Shown here in pieces: positions 1 to 12,501 of a stretch of 64,000 nucleotides of DNA (position 1 is its first letter; every line of letters begins with the position of its first letter). The DNA comes from Cyprinodon diabolis (lineage: Eukaryota > Chordata > Actinopteri > Cyprinodontiformes > Cyprinodontidae). Below the pieces are notes generated by a model. That model was not told where the DNA came from and ran no database searches. It saw only the letters and a list, made by a program, of their open reading frames with translations. The stretch is from assembly GCA_030533445.1 (NCBI GenBank), contig CM060062.1, positions 21,954,329 through 22,018,328 on the forward strand, given 5' to 3'. The position numbers were made by a program, and so were the translations under genes.

Positions 1-1016
1 ATTACCTCCAGCATCCAACTCAAGAAGGAAATAAATGAAAATAAGAATGAAGATTACTAAAATCTTCACTGGAACCATAAACATACATTTTTTTGTTTTG
101 CCTTTTAACCAAAAAATGTTTTTTATGTTTTAAATGCCATTTGCTCACTGTTTAATTAACCAGTTCAGATTTGATCCAGTGGTTAGAGGTAGACTCATCC
201 ATGGCTCATTTATGTGCTACATTCAAATGAATCAACTATACTCCTTTTAAAATGTGTTATAAACCAAACGTTTATGTTTATTAAAATTATAGGAATATCT
301 GTAGATTAACTAAAGGACTAACTGGCCTTTTAGTGTTTTGGATTTCATGTCTGCATACCACTCAGTGAGAGACTCCATTGTTTAAATGCCTTTCTCTAAT
401 GGGGGTCTTAATGTGACTTCCTAAAGCTGCTCCAGTCGCTCAAGTCTCTCCTCTTATCAAAGAACATTAGGGTAGCTAATGGACCACAATTCTTACTTTC
501 CATTTCTTCCTTGGTCAACAATGTAATGCTGCGTGAAGCCTCCAACCATAACTCTGGCCACTACAGATAATGTTCTCACTGATCTGATTACTTTTACTGT
601 TGAGGTAGACGCAAGAAGGCTTGCATGATAAAGACCAAACATAGGAATGTACTGAGTGCCTTTAACAGTCGTGGGACACTTTAAGTGTTCTTTGGCTGCA
701 GGAATCCCTGGGTTTGCTGATGCTGGATGGGGATCAGGGGCTGCACCAGTTTCTTTTGAATTATGTCCTGTTATTGTTAACTGTGCGTAACTCGACTGTA
801 CTCTGTGTTCTTTTTGTCCTTTCAGTGCCATCCAGTGCTAATAACTATAACCGGTGTGCCCTTGACCTCCATCCCTGTTTTCTTGTGTGTGGTTCATGTG
901 ACTGTGGCTCTCCTCTTTGAATTTAAATGCTGTTTGACAAGTTTATTTGATGTCTGAGGAGAAAAAAATGACTATTTTACACTCTTGTACATGTTCACCT
1001 GTATTCTTTCTCTTAG

Positions 1017-1099
1017 GTTCCATTAGTTTCTCTGTCTTAAATTATATGGGAATTTATGCCTGAAGAGCGACAAGGAGAGACATTGTTAGAGGGGCAAGG
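1017..1099 (+). CDS. scn8a: Candidate alternative 'poison' exon of scn8a (exon 18N-like)
   Basis: An 83-bp exon-like segment lies 509 bp upstream of the normal domain III S3-S4 exon. It has a strong acceptor (pyrimidine run ending cttag at 1016) and a donor (gtaagg from 1100). Read in the phase of the normal exon it gives VPLVSLS and then TAA, against VSIVSLVA at the start of the downstream exon. Mammalian SCN8A is known to carry mutually exclusive exons 18N and 18A at this point; 18N has an in-frame stop and gives a truncated two-domain protein in non-neuronal and fetal tissue. The placement, shared start and early stop fit 18N. The short match could be chance, so this remains a candidate. 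Confidence 0.5.
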
Positions 1100-1608
1100 G
1101 TAAGGCTCTCAAGTCTGTTGGGTTTTTATCAGCTTCCACAGGGCAATCTCTCTACCTAACCCCCCTCCCCAAACCCTACCTCTCTGCTCTTCCAGTCCTT
1201 TACTTGTGTCTTAACCATGTAGCACTCTTCTCTTTCCTAATTTGCCCTCTGTTTAAGTTTTGTGTTCTTACTCCTCTTTATCTCTCTCTGTTTCTCAATC
1301 ACAAATTTCTTTGCAGGTACACAGGACTTTTCACTTCCGTCAACAGCCCCCAAATAACATCCAAATCCCCCTAATGGCCTACTGCAACAAAAAAAAAAAA
1401 TCACACACACAAAACCTATACTAAAAATGACCTTCTCTCTCAGTGTATATACATGTATAAATGTAATATTATACATGCATATACATGCATAGATTTATGT
1501 GTGTGTGTCAAGCAAGTCTCCGCCTACACCAGGGCCGGCTCTCTTTCTTAGTGGATATTCTCACTTCTAACAGTTTGGAACCTCTTTTGCTTCTCTGTTT
1601 TTGTGTAG

Positions 1609-1782
<174 letters not shown>

Positions 1783-4700
1783 TAAAGCATGCTAGAACTG
1801 ATCTAAAAGCAAACTACGAGAACAACAGAAAAAAAAAAGAAATCTGAAAATTTGGGGGACTGACTTTAAAAGCTAGGAAATGGAAGCCAAAAAGTCACCT
1901 TTCAATGCGCAGTCTTGTACCATGCCTTTGTTAGAGAGAAAGAATAAGTCATGATGCAGCTGGGAGTAAAGTAACAGGACGATCACATTTGTTTGGATTG
2001 GATTTCTTTAAAAATCTAACATTTCAAAAAGCCTGCAGAAAATTTATTTGTTTGAAAATCAAAAATCTAAATTTGTCACAAAGCTGCCTCATCACATAAA
2101 AGACAAACTAAAAGTTCAGATTATCTCATATTACTTTGTTTCACACTGATTGGCCACAGTGAATGTGAAATTGGTTAAAGCTAAACTAATTTACATCTCA
2201 TCCCATAGAACATTCAAATCAATTCAATCAACCACTGCTTTCAATTGAGATCCCCTTGCCCTCCACACATTCCCTCCTTCTCCTCTTCTTCTTCCTGCTC
2301 CCATAATCTTCTCCTTCTCAGTTCACATCATTCCCTAATGGCTTGAGAACAACCAGCGGGAACCAGGGGGGAGCTGCAGGACAAAAAACCTCTGTCCAAA
2401 ACCAAAACCATACAGAATACAGAATCTATAGCTATATACAATATAGGAAGATGCACTAAGTCAGTAGAATACTCGCACCCAACTAACAATCTAACATGGT
2501 TCTTTTTTCCCCCATGCATTTTCTGAATTGGAATAAACATTTCATTCATTTGACAATGCAATAAAAAATCTAATTTAGAATAATACAGCTCAAGTTTTGT
2601 TTATGTATTTTAGATTTTTTTTGTGAGCCAGGAAACCTCCAATTAATGAAGGAAAAAATTTAAATCTATTAAAATTACAAACACTATATATAATTAATTA
2701 TATAGATATAATTGCATTATTTGTATAATGTAGAGCTTATCTCTGGAAATTTAGAATATTCTTTTTATTTTTTCAATAATCTCAATATATAAATATATAT
2801 ATAAATGAGTGGGCTGCACTTTGGACTCTCCCTGCTGCCACTAATGTGCATAACCCTAAAAGACTGCCACTACCCTAATGGCAAATCAGCAATTCAGGCT
2901 TTTATGTAACAGATAGCTTGTTCAGAAAAGAAGATGTCTAGAGCTGAGGCCTTAACTGTGCTACCCTGGGTAATGAGCCATATCTCCCACATCTAAAAGC
3001 ACCACTTGGTTATTCAAAAAACGATGCAGAACTGACTGTCCGATTGGTCCTCCCTGTGACTGGTCTTACCAGTAGGTTGCACCTGGTTGTTTTCACACAA
3101 AGTCCACTCTTTGTTTTTCGGAATCTCTTAATGTCTTGGTTCAAGGCTTCTCTAATTCTCCCTATTCTCATCCTTTTGTTTAAGACTCTCCTTCTTATCT
3201 CAAACTTTCCCCACATGCTCCTCTTCATCCCTTGCTTCCTCTCCATCATCTCCTTACTTCCCTTTTACCCCTTCACCTCGACCCAGTGTGGCTGAGCCGG
3301 CCAATGAAGGGTCAATACCCCCTTTCCTGCTTATGTCCAAGATCTTTATGCATTACAAATGGAGACATAAACCACACACTCACAGAGCTGTGGCTGGGAA
3401 GAAAGCATTTGTTAAACTTCTGCCGACTTCAGAATAAAACTATCTGACTTAGTGATCTGCCATTAGTACATTCAGTAGGCAGATTCTTTTTACTTTTGTT
3501 TCCCCTGAATTTTCAATAATGCACTCTTAAAAACAATTTTGAAGCATTTTATGTTTGAGGCAGAAGCTTAGCAAATATGCTAGGCAGCCATTTCACTGAC
3601 AACATTTCTGCTCTCATGTCATAACACCCGACACTTTAGCCCATACAGTAGTCAATGGGATCCTGTTGCCTTCCTCTCCCATGGAAAATGAAACTGGGAG
3701 GCAACAGTGGGCCCAGTTAAACTCTGACTTTTCAGTGCTGGGTTGATGGTGGCCCGTAATTTGATTCTTACTACAAAACCCTTAACTACACATATACTTT
3801 CCTGTATCTCCTCTGACCCAAAAATGACAGAGAATTAGGAGGGGAAGGCCTTTGAAATGAACTAGAATCCTGGTACCTTCAAATTTTACTGATTCATGGT
3901 AGATATCCAGCGACTAAAATGTGATGCCAATGCACATGAGCAGACATCAACTCCTTTAGGCCCTGGATAAGCTTTCCGTATGCTGTCATGACTGGTTCAC
4001 TGTAAATGAATTGGTTTTAACTAAAGATTTTGTCATTTTTGGTGTTAAGAAACATTGCACATTTGCTTTAATTAAATACGAGTAGCAAAAGTGTCTCTGT
4101 GAATTAGCGCAAAGGTGAGGGCGGCCCAGTGATGTAATAATGAAACGAAATGAAATCATAAAATTTGACTTTGCTGTATCAGTTTCTTTTAATTTTTCTA
4201 ACAATTTCTATGTTCATTAATTGAGTTACTGATTCATTTGATATGACAATGGGAAATATGAGGTCAAAGCAATAAATAAATGAGTGGGGAAGTACATGAA
4301 TGGAGAGATGACATAGTAGGAAAGAGGTTTATAGAGACTGAAACTGATGTGAAAAAAATATGAATCTTTGCTGCTGTGTTTTGTCACAACTACAACAACC
4401 GCACATATATATATATATATATGGGGACAGGGGTGGCAGACAAACATAAAGTATTGCATAATTGCAAAGTGGAATGAAAATGGAACAGCTTCTAAAATGT
4501 ATTTCACAAATGAGAATCTGAAAGGTGTGTGCCATGGTAACCCTGTAGAAACTACAGAGATTTTTGGTTAGAGAATCTGTTCATTGGCCAAGTAGTCAAT
4601 ACAGAGCCTGAAGTAAAACTTTTATAATCAATTTCAACCTTTGGCACCTGATTAGTTGTAAAATGTATAAACAAGTTTTGGGAAATGAGGAGCACCTACT

Positions 4701-4799
4701 GCTATGTTTTTTTCTTTTTTTGTTGATTTCGGTGACAGTTCTATGATTATTATTAAACCAATACAAAAGCTAAAACCTAAATGTTTTTTTATTTTTTTC

Positions 4800-4893
4800 C
4801 CCCAGCATTTTATTGTCATTACACTGTCACAAATACAGAGCTACGAAATGAACTCTGCATTTAACCCATCCCATTGGGGAGCAGTGGGCTGCC
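4800..4893 (-). repeat. Truncated SINE tail
   Basis: On the minus strand this matches the 3' part of the SINE at 41951-42180. Shared landmarks are ggcagcccactgctcccc, gggatgggttaaatgcagag and tgtgacaatgtaatgacaat. Only the tail remains; the tRNA-like head is absent. It is intronic and antisense to scn8a. Confidence 0.75.
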
Positions 4894-7140
4894 TTTAAAT
4901 GTTATTTGAAGGTAATTGGGAGTTCTGACGAGCAGAAAACAAGTGCAACTGTCTCTAAAGCAGTTTTTTAAATGTATTTTACCAGATCTGTGGGAAGATG
5001 GAGGAATGCAGCTCTGTTGTAGTACTTAAAATGCTAATGGGGTTTCATTTGATCTCTCTTGTACATTGTTTTAAACTGTTGACCCTAAATAGTATGCTAA
5101 TGCAAAATCTGTTTCCAAACAGTACCGACTTTGCGGTCTAATATACAAAGACGGCACACTTTTCAGCTTTTTATTTGTTGAATATTTTGGATGACTTCTT
5201 CCACCTTATAGTTACAAACTAATTGTTAATCCGTTACTTATAATACCACTAACATTTTATGAAATCTATTGTTGTAATGTGGCAAAATGTCAAAAAGTGA
5301 GCAATGCGGTTTCAGTCTGACACATTGCTTCAGAAGAGATGTTTAACAATATTATTTCTCTTGATGCTACTTTCGTTTTTTTGTTTTTTTGGGGGCAGTG
5401 TGAAGACAAAGTTGTAAAAGGTTAAAAAAAAAAAAAGCCTACCTAAGAAAAGCAACACCCAATTAATTCTCATTTAAAGCACCCTGACCGTTATGCTTTT
5501 TTTTATTTTTAGGAACACTAAAATATTGATCAATTGGATGTGGACACAAAAAGCATTATGGGTTAAAATGTGTTAAAAAATGTCCCATAAAATCTTATTT
5601 TTTTATTAACATTTGTAGGCTAGCAAATTTTAGCAATGATCTCTCTATCCACACATTTCTCTATTTATTTATGTATTGATTTGAGCGGATTCTTGAGATT
5701 GCACTATGCCATGTAACACGCATGTGTAATAACTGCCGATGCACATTCTGCATTTTTGAAAGCCATTTTCCCTCTTTCTGAGAATGCTTTCTACACAGCA
5801 TGGCCTTTGTTAGTAAACACAGAAGTTTTTGTCTTGAAAGCATTAAGACTGTAACTCAAATCAAGCAAAGAGTCATTCTCTCAGTGAGTGTGCCTGGCAC
5901 CACTGTGGAAAATTATTCCGCAGTCTGTTGTTTAGTAATTTAGTCTTCGACATTTGATGAGTTTCCCAAGTCTGTGCTACATATCCCACATGGGAATTTT
6001 GTTCTGCGCTCAGCGCTGAGAGAATCACACTCTTAGAGCTCCTCCCTGTCTGTTTGCTAAGAGGAGGGAATATGGCTCAACAAAATGAGTCTGCCAAAGA
6101 AATGCATGCTCAGCTGTGTGCCTGAGAGCTGCTGGTTTGCCTGCCTAATACCGGTAATAGGCGGTTCAACACGTGCTGAGCTTCTAAATCTGCAGTAGAA
6201 AACAATAATTTAATTGAAATGTTTGACAGGATGAGAAATTAAAGTTTTTTGGGAATTTTCCCCTCCAAATTCTTCTATTTTGTTTGAGTTCAGCTTGTTA
6301 TGGAGTAAAGCTGTATTAGAAAGATGGACTGTATAAAGTTGGGGTGGTTAAGGACACTTCATAGTGATATGGCAAACACTATTTTTACAGATACTCTAAA
6401 CATGCTAGTTATATTACCTCCGGATTACAGAAAAATATCTGCTTACACATTTATGAGTATGTGTATATTTGATGTTGGAACAGTAATAACTAATCAGCAA
6501 TTCCATTAGAAAACCGAAGCCAAAGGAAAAAAAAAAACACTGAGTAGTGAGTGCATGTATGTTTCATTTATTACTTTGTCATTTTTGAGAAATATTACAT
6601 AAATGGCCCAATTTAAAGTACTCTTGTTTTCTATAATTTTCATTACAATTATAACCAAAAACAATGCTTACACTTGATAACACTGCAGCCAAAAATACAC
6701 ATGCATCCTGATCATTTAGAGTAGCAGTAAACTGATTAGTGTAATGGAATTCATTAGTGTAATGAATATCTAGTATGGATTTATCTTAAGAGTGGTATAT
6801 TTCAAGCCCTTGTTATTGTTTTAGTTTTTAGGAGTATGGTTTAGATGTAATAAAAGATTAAGCATTCAGCCACCCTTTTAGTTTAACAGCTCGTTTAGCT
6901 TAGTTTATCCTTCCAATTAACTTTCCCTTCATATCCTGTGAAACAAAATCTATGAAAAGCCAGCTTCTGTTGCCATGTTCTGGATTACTCTTATATTACA
7001 GGATTTTACTGAAAGTGGGGGGCAACTTTCAAGTCAGCGTACTTAAGAATTTCTGTTTTAAAATATTTATTTAATTCATTTTATATCCACATTCTCAGAG
7101 GAAGTTGTTTTTGGCTTTTGATTAGTTTGAAAGCAATAAT

Positions 7141-7222
7141 AATAAAAAATAAATAAATAAAAAAAATAAAAAAAAAATAAAAATATATATATATATTTAT
7201 TTATATGTAAATATATATATAT
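7141..7222. repeat. A/T-rich low-complexity tract
   Basis: An A-rich stretch with interspersed T (aataaataaa-type) passes into a short TA run. It lies inside the large scn8a intron. No function is apparent. Confidence 0.8.
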
Positions 7223-7613
7223 AGTTTGAATAGCATAAGAAATAACCAAATATATAATATAATAACGGTAAAGGTCTGGGAGCTGCTTTAATCTTATCTC
7301 TATTGCTTTTTTCTTTTATGAGATCATTTGTTTGTGAGCGTGAGAGTATTTGAGTTTCCACTAATATGTTTTCATCATAATCTTTGACTTACTACTCAAT
7401 ATTTTAGAATCCAAGCTCTTTCAGTCTGCAGCTTGCACATCAGTGCTTAGTACAGGTATTATTTATATTAAGTGTTAAGAATTCCACACCAGCAAATTTT
7501 AGGACTCAGTGTAATGCCATAACAATATGTAGTGTCTTATCTGAGGGGTAAACATGAAATGAGTTGGTTCATGCTTTTCACATTTATATCCTTTCTTCCC
7601 TGGTCTGGTTTAG

Positions 7614-7898
7614 GTGGTAGTCAACGCCTTGGTGGGTGCCATCCCTTCCATTATGAATGTGTTGCTGGTTTGCCTCATCTTTTGGCTGATTTTCAGTATC
7701 ATGGGGGTCAACTTGTTTGCGGGCAAGTACTACTTCTGTTTCAATGAGACATCAGAGGAATACTTTGAAATCGATGTGGTTAACAACAAGACCCAGTGTG
7801 AGGCACTTATTCAAGAGAACCATACTGAGGTCAGGTGGAAAAACGTCAAGATCAACTTTGACAATGTGGGTGCCGGCTACCTCGCGCTGTTGCAAGTG
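7614..7898 (+). CDS. scn8a: scn8a exon: domain III S5 and extracellular pore loop
   Basis: A 285-bp exon, 95 codons in phase 0, with acceptor tttag and donor gtgaga. It encodes the S4-S5 linker and S5 of domain III, including [20 protein letters not shown] and [13 protein letters not shown]. The extracellular loop before the selectivity filter follows, with potential N-glycosylation sites NETS, NNKT and NHTE. The exon ends in YLALLQV just before the filter lysine. Loop residues such as FNETSE and [23 protein letters not shown] match SCN8A-type channels closely, while the middle of the loop has diverged, as is usual in this family. Confidence 0.95.
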
Positions 7899-8288
7899 GT
7901 GAGATCGTCACTCCTCCTCGTCTGACTTAGTTTCCTGTTTCTCGCTAACTTGTATTTCTTTTCTGCATTTTCCTGCACTTTTATGCTTTTTCTTTATACG
8001 CTTCACTTGAAGGCCCACCTATGCTTTATATGTATTTCTTTCTTTCACAGTGCCAAAATAATGCCTTTTCTTCATGTTTGTTGAGCATTTATAAGTGTGC
8101 TTCTCCATGCCTTTTTCTTTTTACATGTTTCTTTCCATGCACAAGCTGTACCACAAGACATGCATCAGTTTCGGTTTGAGTTTGAGTCTCCTTGAATGAT
8201 TATAATTTACATTTCTTTTATTTCTCCATCTGATCTTTTGTATCAGGTTCTATTAATGTATGCAAATAATGCTATCTCTCTTTTAAAG

Positions 8289-8342
8289 GCCACGTTTAAA
8301 GGTTGGATGGACATTATGTATGCTGCTGTGGATTCCAGACAG
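8289..8342 (+). CDS. scn8a: scn8a exon: domain III selectivity filter
   Basis: A 54-bp exon, 18 codons, encoding ATFKGWMDIMYAAVDSRQ. The lysine in TFKGW is the K of the DEKA sodium-selectivity ring. The methionine in GWMDI is the residue usually found in tetrodotoxin-sensitive vertebrate channels, so this domain shows no sign of toxin resistance. The 54-bp size is the standard length for this exon in vertebrate SCN genes. The donor is gtattt. Confidence 0.95.
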
Positions 8343-9165
8343 GTATTTTTACTGCTTCATTGGTACATTTAATATCCTGATCTCACTCAGTACCAGGCTG
8401 TGATAAGAAAACTAGGGCCAAAGGAATCTGTTATAGTTTCAGCCTTACAAGACCTAAAGGTCATATTTTAGTATAGAAATCCCTGAAATTATACCCACTC
8501 ACAAAAAAAGTAGAAGGCCAAATGAAATGGAAAAAATATGATTTTATTTACCATTTATTACTTACTTCCTTGTCTAAAACCCTCTGTTTTCTGTTCTTCT
8601 TGCACTCTATGTTGTATTTCTTCCTTCTTTCTTCACTTGACCAGCCTTCATGTCTTTCCTTTATCACACTTCTCTTAAATTGCTTCATTGCTTTTCTTCT
8701 CTATTTCAAACCCTTTTCATGTTTCCTTTATTCATTCCCTCTGTGTGCCTTGTCCAAATTTGACCCTTCCCACTCTTCTTCTGTCCTTTGCATGCTACCT
8801 TTCTTGTTTTGCACTTCTTTCTTTGATTGCCCCTTTCCTCTTTTTAGTTTCTTGTTTCTTTTTAGATCTTATTCTTGAACTCACCAAATTGAGAAATATT
8901 TGATATAAATTTGGTGTCTATGGTTATTTTTGTAATATAAAATGCTGCTATAAGCCTGTAAAACTGAAAGTTAAGTTGTCATTTTATTCAACAGAAATTG
9001 TTTAGGAACTAGAAACCTTTATTAAGTACATCCTACCTTCACCTCAGCTCATATTTACATATATGTTTCTGTCAGTATTATAAACTGAGCCTGGCAGGTC
9101 AGCGAATAAGCAAACAAAACTTTCATCCTTGAAAGGATTTAGACTGTTTTTAGTTGAAGTTTTAA

Positions 9166-9417
<252 letters not shown>

Positions 9418-9522
9418 TTTGGAGGTCAGGATATCTTCATGACAGAGGAGCAGAAGAAATACTACAATGCCATGAAAAAACTTGGCTCCAAAAAGCCGCA
9501 AAAGCCCATTCCTCGACCGCAA
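9418..9522 (+). CDS. scn8a: scn8a exon: domain III-IV linker with IFM inactivation gate
   Basis: A 105-bp exon, 35 codons, encoding the cytoplasmic III-IV linker. It contains the IFM triad ([18 protein letters not shown]), the hydrophobic latch that produces fast inactivation, then [14 protein letters not shown]. It begins with phenylalanine (FGGQD), as I recall for SCN8A, whereas other SCN paralogues mostly have leucine. The 105-bp length is the family standard. The donor is gtatgt. Confidence 0.95.
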
Positions 9523-9626
9523 GTATGTTTTTTCTGAGGGTGTTGTGCATGCATTATTAGCACATGAGTTAGTTGACTCTTAATACATCTCACCATTTAC
9601 CTCTGTGTTTTCCCATCTTCTTTCAG

Positions 9627-9897
9627 AACCAGATCCAAGGATTGGTGTTTGACTTTGTGACGCAGCAAGTCTTTGACATCTCCATCATGATACTGATCTG
9701 CCTAAACATGGTCACCATGATGGTGGAAACAGACGATCAGTCGGAACAAACAGAAATGGTTCTCTACTGGGTCAACTTCATCTTTATTGTGGTTTTCACC
9801 ACGGAGTTCTTGCTTAAGCTCTTCGCTCTACGTCACTATTATTTTACCAACGGATGGAATATCTTCGACGTGGTGGTTGTCATCTTGTCCATTGTTG
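9627..9897 (+). CDS. scn8a: scn8a exon: domain IV S1-S3
   Basis: A 271-bp exon (standard size) with acceptor tttcag and donor gtaagt, ending in phase 1. It encodes domain IV S1 ([20 protein letters not shown]), S2 ([20 protein letters not shown]) and most of S3 ([16 protein letters not shown]). In S2 the usual CEC of mammalian channels is replaced by TEF, and in S3 the usual IFDF is IFDV. Domain IV voltage-sensor movement triggers fast inactivation, so these changes in the sensor core are worth noting. The exon is otherwise fully open and conserved. Confidence 0.95.
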
Positions 9898-10411
9898 GTA
9901 AGTGAGGAGAATGGATAGAATGGAGCAAAAAGCAGATATCAGTAAATATGCAGTGCTTTTTCCAAAAGTGTTAAAACCTTAAGAACTTTTTATAACCATA
10001 CCCGTCTTTAACACTTAATTGTGACGTGCAACAGTATGTATAAATAATACAGTGCTGTTAAATGTTATTTTTGACACTTTTTTCTTTTAGGTAAGCAAAG
10101 ATAAGAAATAAACTCATAAGGCCAAAACATCTTTTCAAACCAACCTGGGCTTTCTGTAAAAAGTTATCGCATATTAACTTAGTAACTGGTGGTGCCACCC
10201 TTAATGGAACAACAGCCATGAAATTTTTGTAATTCCTGTCTATGAGTATTTACTTTCTGCAGTAGAATTTAGTTGACTTTTTGAAATAGAAGTGTTTTAT
10301 TTTAGCCATATTAGAGGGTCTTTTTCTGTTCTGTGTAAGATCCAGACACAGCATCTAAATCTAATTTAGACTTTGACCAGACCAATCCCATTGGGCATTG
10401 GCCCTCCGAGC

Positions 10412-10840
10412 TTTTTGGTGCCAGGGACCGGTTTAATGTCAGACAATATTTTCATGGAGAGGTCTGTCGCTGTAATACTCTGAGGTCACTATGCTAACAT
10501 TAAACATGCCTTTAAGATAAGCCAATAAAAAGGCAAAGTGAATGAAAACAGCCTACCAACTACTCACAGTAGCAGATAATCAGTGGAAGCCCTGAGCTTG
10601 TTTTGCTGTAACGAGACGGTGGAGTTTACAGTGGTAGATATCACATGAACAACAATGTTGTGGTGGACATACGCTAAGAGTGAGTCAAAGATGGACGTAT
10701 GGAGAATACTTTCATTTTCCAAAATAAAACATAATTTATACTCGGGAAAAAATCTACTGGAATTACTGGAGGTTATTTTTTCTCTTTGTGTGGCCCGGTA
10801 CCAGCCCGTGCTGTATGGGGGGTTGGGGATCACTGCTATA
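10412..10840. repeat. Interspersed non-autonomous element (hAT-like, uncertain)
   Basis: A block in the last scn8a intron bounded by a left end with ccagggaccggttt and a right end with tggcccggtaccag and ggttggggatcactgc. These ends match a widespread vertebrate short repeat as I recall it. It contains no coding capacity. The superfamily is inferred from end similarity only. Confidence 0.5.
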
Positions 10841-11341
10841 GGGTAAAGGTTAGAGTTTCAGTGAGTGAGAGGTGTTTTCGTCTATGTGCTCCTTAGTTTC
10901 TTTTATTGATTTCTTGGTATTGGGTAAAATTACTGTACAGTGTATGGTGTCTATATCCTGAAAAACAAAGTAGTCCCAGACTTTGGTCCAGGACAGATAG
11001 TGAAGAAAAAGCTCTGGTCAGGTGTTTACCTAACTGAAATTTCTGGGCAACATTTAAAATGTTATTTGTGGTAGAACACTTGCAAATCACATTGAACAAA
11101 ACCTCTCTATTAAATTGTACAGTACTGCTATTATGCTTTGTGGTGGCTTTATTCAGCACGAACCTTAGAGAGCTAAGTACAGGGCTTCACCTTTCCACAG
11201 TTTGTTAGGTCAAAACTTTGTGGCTGGAACTTGTAATATGACAAACTGTGGAAAGCTTTGTGTGGTATTTATAAGATTTGTAAATGGTTCTTTTTATTCT
11301 TGTGACTTTCTTGTACTAAGTTTTATTTTCCTTCTCCTCAG

Positions 11342-12501
11342 GTATGTTCCTGGCTGACCTCATAGAGAAGTACTTTGTGTCACCCACCTTGTTCAGGGTC
11401 ATCAGGTTGGCTCGTATCGGCCGGATCCTGCGGCTGATCAAAGGAGCTAAAGGCATCCGAACTTTGCTCTTTGCCCTGATGATGTCCTTGCCGGCCTTGT
11501 TCAACATTGGCCTGCTGCTCTTTCTGGTCATGTTTATTTTTTCCATCTTTGGTATGTCCAACTTTGGCTATGTAAAGCATGGAGCGGGCATAGACGACCT
11601 GTACAACTTTGAAACCTTCGGCAACAGTATGATCATCCTGTTTATGATCACCACATCAGCTGGTTGGGATGGCTTGTTGCTGCCGATCCTTAACTATCCA
11701 CCGGATTGTGACCCCAACTTGGAGAACCCTGGTACTTCAGTAAAGGGCGACTGTGGGAATCCCTCAGTAGGAATTTTCTTTTTTGTCATGTACATTATAA
11801 TTTCCTTCCTGATTGTGGTAAACATGTACATCGCCATCATTCTTGAGAACTTCAGCGTGGCCACAGAGGAAAGTGCAGATCCACTCAGTGAAGACGACTT
11901 TGAGACCTTCTATGAGATCTGGGAGAAGTTTGATCCCACTGCCTCCCAGTTCATTAGTTTTGCCAAGCTGCCTGACTTTGCAGACGCTTTAGAGCACCCG
12001 CTTCGTGTGCCAAAGCCCAACACTATAGAACTGATTGCCATGGACATGCCTATGGTGAGTGGCGATCGCATTCACTGCCTCGACATCCTGTTTGCCTTCA
12101 CAAAGCGTGTGCTGGGCGACAGCGGTGAACTGGACATGCTAAGGACACAGATGGAGGAGCGCTTTGTGGCAGCCAACCCGTCCAAGGTGTCGTATGAGCC
12201 CATCACCACGACGCTTCGCCGTAAACAGGAGGACGTCTCTGCCAAAATCATCCAGAATGCCTACCGCGCCCACCTCATCAGGCGTGGAATCATCTTTAAG
12301 CGCCACATTTTATCTAGTAATAAGCTCGAGAATGGTGGGACCAACCAGGAAAAGAAAGAGAGTACTCCATCCACTGCCTCTCTGCCATCTTACGACAGCG
12401 TGACCAAACCTGACAAGGAGAAGCAAGATAAAAGCAAGGAGGACTGGGCCAGAAAAGAGAAGGACAAAAACCAGAAAGATGAGTGGGAATCCAAGTGTTA
12501 G
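11342..12501 (+). CDS. scn8a: scn8a last coding exon: domain IV S4-S6 and C-terminal tail
   Basis: Starts after acceptor cctcag in phase 1 and runs 1160 bp to TAG at 12499. It encodes domain IV S4 ([20 protein letters not shown]), S5, the pore loop with the DEKA alanine (TTSAGWDG), S6 ([20 protein letters not shown]), the EF-hand-like domain, an IQ calmodulin-binding motif ([14 protein letters not shown]), and a charged tail. [27 protein letters not shown] and a terminal ESKC identify SCN8A rather than SCN1A/2A/4A. Teleosts keep two copies (scn8aa, scn8ab), and I cannot tell which this is. The pore loop reads [15 protein letters not shown] where mammals have [15 protein letters not shown]. 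Exon plan and open frame indicate a working gene. Confidence 0.97.

Noticed and set aside
8522..8878. 118-codon plus-strand ORF between scn8a exons
   Set aside because: It lies in a pyrimidine-rich intron, encodes mostly F/S/L/C, has no homology, and is bounded by true exons in another frame.
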